NCBI GenBank assembly: GCA_017544835.1
Contig: JAFYDI010000029.1
Coordinates: 1-62,283, forward strand
DNA from: Lachnospiraceae bacterium
GTDB taxonomy: Bacteria; Bacillota; Clostridia; Lachnospirales; Lachnospiraceae
DNA: 62,283 bases
Direction of reading: 5' to 3'
A program made the position numbers and the translations under genes. This document shows, one piece after another, positions 61,351 through 62,283 of this stretch. Each line of letters begins with the position of its first letter. The stretch's first letter is position 1. The notes under the pieces were generated by a model. That model was not told the origin of the DNA. It saw only the letters and a program-made list of their open reading frames with translations, and made no database searches.

Positions 61351-62283
61351 TTAATTATCCTGTACGTAGGCCTCCAAAAACGTTCCGTCAGGCTCCATAT
61401 AAAGCGTATATATCGTACGAATTCTTTTATTTACATCTCTTTCTATCACGCTGAAAGTATAGTAAGCTATCGTATCTATGAAATAATCGTCTTTGTAAGC
61501 ATAAAGTGTGGCAGACTTTTCTTCGCCCAGATTTCGATACATTAAATAATTGTGTGCATTAAAAGTTTTATTTCTTATCTCTGTCGGCGCATCGCCTTCC
61601 ACCTTATCGCTATTTACGTTGCCAAGCCGCTCGCTCTTCCACTGTTCATCGCTCATCGCCCACGAGAGGTCAGATGCCGCCTGTTTGTAGTCCCCATCTC
61701 TCGTAAGCCTGATGGCACTTTCCAAAGCACACATATTAGCGTAATAACGTCTTTCCTTCTCCGTAAAGTTCTTCATAGTGTCAAAAAGGCTCAGAACATC
61801 TTCAAAATATCCCTGTTTGCTTCTGTTATAAATGCTTTCAAGCAGTTCATAATCATCGGCACGCTCACTGCTACCGGGCACAAGGGTACATGTGCGCAGG
61901 TATTCCGCAACCTTTGCATACTTTCTTACCATTTCACACTCAATGGCCTTTACGTAGTCGGCGGACTGTCTGTAATATAGCTTTGAATCCTTGTAGTTTT
62001 TAAGCGCATAGAACTTATACGATGCGTTGCTGTAATCTCCCCGATTAAACAGATTTAATGCCTCGATATACCGCGTTTCCAATTCCTCTTCGGATTCAAC
62101 CGACACCGATACGGGTGTTTCTGAAGACGGTGTTTTCCCCGCGGACAAATAGCCGTTCTTATACGCATATATTCCTAACACCGCAAGCATCACAAGCAAT
62201 ACTGACATTGTTGTCAGCAAAAGAAAGATTGTTTTCTTCTCACGCTTGTTGTCTGTTTTCTCCGACTCATTGACGGTGGTTAC
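61351..62283 (-). CDS. single-pass membrane protein with external TPR-like helices (5' end outside the window)
   Basis: The open frame runs off the right edge, so the start is not seen; 310 codons are visible. A polar, basic stretch (VNESEKTDNKREKK) is followed by a membrane helix and a Ser/Glu/Val linker. Helical repeats follow: LFNRGDYSNASYKFYALKN, TRDGDYKQAASDLSWAMS and similar. The C-terminal segment is beta-rich with TLYAYKDDYFIDTIAYYTFSV (read as LYAYKDDYFID). It ends 14 nt before the next start. Same architecture as the 331-residue neighbour. Confidence 0.75.
   Translation of the reverse strand, partial: VTTVNESEKTDNKREKKTIFLLLTTMSVLLVMLAVLGIYAYKNGYLSAGKTPSSETPVSVSVESEEELETRYIEALNLFNRGDYSNASYKFYALKNYKDSKLYYRQSADYVKAIECEMVRKYAKVAEYLRTCTLVPGSSERADDYELLESIYNRSKQGYFEDVLSLFDTMKNFTEKERRYYANMCALESAIRLTRDGDYKQAASDLSWAMSDEQWKSERLGNVNSDKVEGDAPTEIRNKTFNAHNYLMYRNLGEEKSATLYAYKDDYFIDTIAYYTFSVIERDVNKRIRTIYTLYMEPDGTFLEAYVQDN

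Overview
The window looks like chromosomal DNA of a motile, flagellated member of the Bacillota, most likely Lachnospiraceae. The evidence is a codY-flgB junction as in Bacillus, one very long fla/che gene cluster, FliY plus CheC/CheD, a YlxF/MotE-like protein, FlbD, a TIGR02530 protein, SigD followed by a SwrB-like protein, and Shine-Dalgarno sites close to AGGAGG. Almost every gene lies on the minus strand; the exceptions are a PHP phosphoesterase (1904-2725) and a GGDEF protein (51028-52173). I saw no rRNA, tRNA, insertion sequence, prophage or CRISPR array.

Layout from left to right. 1-1661: pgk (partial) downstream of gap. 1904-5381: a PHP phosphoesterase, an orphan protein with a PD-(D/E)XK-like motif, and a cytoplasmic GH43 glycosidase. 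5514-8658: mnmA and a cysteine desulfurase (together tRNA 2-thiolation), with a XerC/D recombinase upstream. 8927-10126: an aspartate-type aminotransferase. 10313-12572: mscS with an unknown membrane-anchored protein. 12696-47436: the flagellar and chemotaxis cluster. 47788-50846: codY and topA. 51028-54896: a membrane diguanylate cyclase, dprA and comM. 54998-59062: a degenerate HD-GYP protein, hemW and lepA. 59135-62283: three unknown genes, two of which encode single-pass membrane proteins with helical domains outside.

In transcription order the flagellar cluster reads flgB flgC fliE fliF fliG fliH fliI fliJ motE-like fliK flgD TIGR02530 flgE, then flbD motA motB fliL fliM fliY cheY fliO fliP fliQ fliR flhB flhA flhF flhG pilZ, then cheB cheA cheW cheC cheD orf94 sigD fapA orf112 swrB-like mltG-like. 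Many genes overlap by 1-8 nt. The sequence suggests that this is not one uniform operon: a hairpin follows flgE, a sigma-A-like promoter in an AT palindrome precedes flbD, a second sigma-A-like promoter precedes cheB, and a strong terminator closes the series at 12656-12678. The promoter before flgB carries a 12/15 match to the CodY box between its -35 and -10 elements, plus three copies of the 9-mer ACACAAGAT. This fits nutritional control of motility by the neighbouring codY.

The window also carries three c-di-GMP-related proteins: a PilZ flagellar brake inside the fla cluster, a GGDEF cyclase lacking the I-site Asp, and an HD-GYP relative that keeps HD but has lost the GYP motif. The least understood pieces are the flagellar-cluster accessory genes (orf94, orf112, the MltG-like protein without a catalytic domain), the 428-residue protein paired with mscS, the PD-(D/E)XK-like orphan and the three-gene membrane cluster at the right edge. 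I did not find convincing evidence of a complete new defence or mobile system.
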